DNA of 5,558 nt from Candidatus Coatesbacteria bacterium RBG_13_66_14 (GTDB lineage: Bacteria; RBG-13-66-14). This document shows, one piece after another, positions 4,456 to 5,558 of this stretch. The translations under genes and the position numbers were made by a program. The stretch lies in the NCBI GenBank assembly GCA_001774505.1, contig MFAF01000030.1:1-5558 (forward strand). The letters are read 5' to 3'. The notes beneath the pieces were generated by a model that did no database searches, had not been told where the DNA came from, and saw only the letters and a list, made by a program, of their open reading frames with translations. Positions within the stretch are counted from its first letter, which is position 1; every line of letters starts with the position of its first letter.

Positions 4456-5558
4456 CTAACCCTTGAGGACCGTGTGCTCCAGGTTGCGGGCGTAGGGGAC
4501 GAAGGTCCTGCCGCCCCCCGTGTAGAACTTGCCGAAATATTCCACGAACTGGAGCCGGGCGGTGTGGATGAAGCCGCCCAGCGAGTTCATGGCGATGTTG
4601 AAGGCGTGGCCCACGATCAATATAAGGATCATGCCGATGACGTTGGAGTCGAAGGCCATGGTGTCCACCACCTGGGCGATGACCGCCGTGGCGAGACCCA
4701 GGGCGAACAGGCGCGCGTAGGACAGGATGTCCGAGAACAGGCCGGAGAATCCGGTGTAGAGGTTGAAGAAACCTGCCCCCAGCCGCGGCAGCCCCGAGTC
4801 GTCCCCCACCCCGCTGAAGGCGATGACGTACAGCCCGACGGCGACTACCGCGTACCAGGCCCACTCCCCGCCGATTCCCAGCATCGGCAGGCCCACCGCC
4901 AGCGGCGCCAGGAGCATCACCAGCACCCAGGGCAGCTTGCGGTAGAACGCCGTCCGGGCGTCCTTCTGCTTGAGCGCCTCGAAGAAGCCGATGGTGTAGC
5001 CGATGAGGAGGTGCAGGTAGCCCAGCCCCAGGGAGAAGTAGAAGAAGTAGAACATCTGTTCCGGATCCAGGGGGTCCAGGACCATGAGCGATTCGCGGAC
5101 GCGGGCCAGCTCCGGGGACAGCTCGACGGAGAGACCGAAGAAGCCCCCGGTTAATACCCCCACGACCACCGTGAAAATTCCGGCGATGATCATCATCCGA
5201 AACAGCTTGCACATGGTGGGCCCCAGGTGCAAAAATTTCAAAAACAGCAGGCTGGTGACGATGAGAACGATGCCGTAGCCGGCGTCGGTGAGGCAGATGC
5301 CGAAGAAGAGGGCGAAGAAGAAGGCGAAGAAAGGGGTGGGGTCGCTCTCGGCGGGCTGGGGCCTCCCGTAGAGGTCGGTGACCATCTCGAAGGGACGCAC
5401 CGGCGCTATGTTGGAGATATACACCGGCGGCGTCTCGTCCGCCGTGGGCGGGCGGAGTGTGTAATGGACCAGCTCTCGCCCGTCCAGGACGCGGCTGACG
5501 CCTTCCACCGCCGTCTCCGGCACCCAGCCGCGCATGTAGATGGTGAGCTCGGTGGCCG
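4456..5558 (-). CDS. ntpI: V/A-type ATP synthase/ATPase subunit I (a-type membrane stator), 3' part
   Basis: Static membrane subunit that forms the two ion half-channels beside the K ring. Only the C-terminal 366 residues are present; the frame is open through the window edge (...ATELTIYMRGWVPE), so the N-terminal cytoplasmic arm lies beyond 5558. Numbered from the Met at 5535, GWVPE (3-7) ends the arm. FEMVTDLYGRPQPAESDPTP (49-68) is the conserved entry to the membrane part, followed by FFGICLTDAGYGIVL (78-92). The next conserved segments are GLGYLHLLIGYTIGFFEAL (170-188), SDILSYARLFALGLA (268-282) with the essential arginine R275, then VGHAFNIAMNSLGGFIHTARLQFVEYFGKFY (308-338), with R327 and E332 probably lining the second half-channel. 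The end PYARNLEH is typical. About eight membrane helices are expected. The stop is TAG at 4456. Confidence 0.95.
   Translation of the reverse strand, partial: ATELTIYMRGWVPETAVEGVSRVLDGRELVHYTLRPPTADETPPVYISNIAPVRPFEMVTDLYGRPQPAESDPTPFFAFFFALFFGICLTDAGYGIVLIVTSLLFLKFLHLGPTMCKLFRMMIIAGIFTVVVGVLTGGFFGLSVELSPELARVRESLMVLDPLDPEQMFYFFYFSLGLGYLHLLIGYTIGFFEALKQKDARTAFYRKLPWVLVMLLAPLAVGLPMLGIGGEWAWYAVVAVGLYVIAFSGVGDDSGLPRLGAGFFNLYTGFSGLFSDILSYARLFALGLATAVIAQVVDTMAFDSNVIGMILILIVGHAFNIAMNSLGGFIHTARLQFVEYFGKFYTGGGRTFVPYARNLEHTVLKG

Noticed and set aside
4396..5154. Plus-strand open frame (252 codons) opposite subunit I
   Set aside because: Its Glu/Gln/Val/Gly-rich product mirrors the hydrophobic helices of subunit I in complement; it has no independent support.
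3893..5212. Apparent 439-residue minus-strand protein ending in subunit K
   Set aside because: The upstream portion is an out-of-frame reading of subunit I with no homology. K has its own strong ribosome site at 4351-4355 and starts at 4345, so this is not a fusion.
1..5558. Archaeal origin, since A-type ATPases are typical of archaea
   Set aside because: The duplicated Na+-type K subunit with LPGTQG, the I-K-E-C-F order, and the regular Shine-Dalgarno sites with TTG/GTG starts all match bacterial V-type loci. Archaea cannot be fully excluded without a phylogeny.
1..5558. CRISPR arrays, transposons, tRNA or rRNA genes, phage genes
   Set aside because: No regularly spaced repeats, transposase-like frames, terminal inverted repeats or RNA gene signatures were seen in any part of the window.

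Overview
The window reads as a piece of a high-GC bacterial chromosome. All convincing genes lie on the minus strand, so transcription runs from high to low coordinates. Shine-Dalgarno sites are strong, ATG, GTG and TTG starts are all used, and genes are packed with 1-base overlaps or gaps of 2-10 bases. The organism cannot be named from sequence alone. The gene content (a bacterial V/A-type ATPase with a sodium-type rotor subunit, and a KtrB/TrkH potassium transporter) fits an anaerobic or fermentative bacterium, or a poorly sampled lineage, but that is inference.

Layout in transcription order: (1) 5558-4456, the 3' part of the V-ATPase membrane stator subunit I; (2) a 110-base spacer with two small hairpins; (3) 4345-3893, rotor-ring subunit K with four membrane helices; (4) 3882-3307, peripheral-stalk subunit E, TTG start; (5) 3303-2302, subunit C, the socket between ring and central stalk; (6) 2298-1966, central-stalk subunit F, GTG start; (7) 1963-1475, a two-helix membrane protein with a PH-like domain; (8) 1475-957, an isoprenylcysteine-methyltransferase-like membrane protein; (9) a 231-base non-coding spacer, 956-726; (10) 725-1, the first 241 codons of a KtrB/TrkH potassium channel-like transporter that runs off the window.

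The I-K-E-C-F block is the membrane and stalk half of a rotary ATPase. In Thermus and Enterococcus the same block is followed directly by the head genes A, B and D. Here that slot holds the PH-domain and methyltransferase genes, translationally coupled to F. Subunit K has every side chain known to bind Na+ in Enterococcus hirae NtpK, so the enzyme is predicted to be sodium-coupled. A KtrB/TrkH transporter on the same strand just downstream recalls the E. hirae ntp operon, which ends in the KtrB-type gene ntpJ, and suggests a locus for Na+ export and K+ uptake. No RNA genes, mobile elements, CRISPR arrays or convincing intrinsic terminators were seen.
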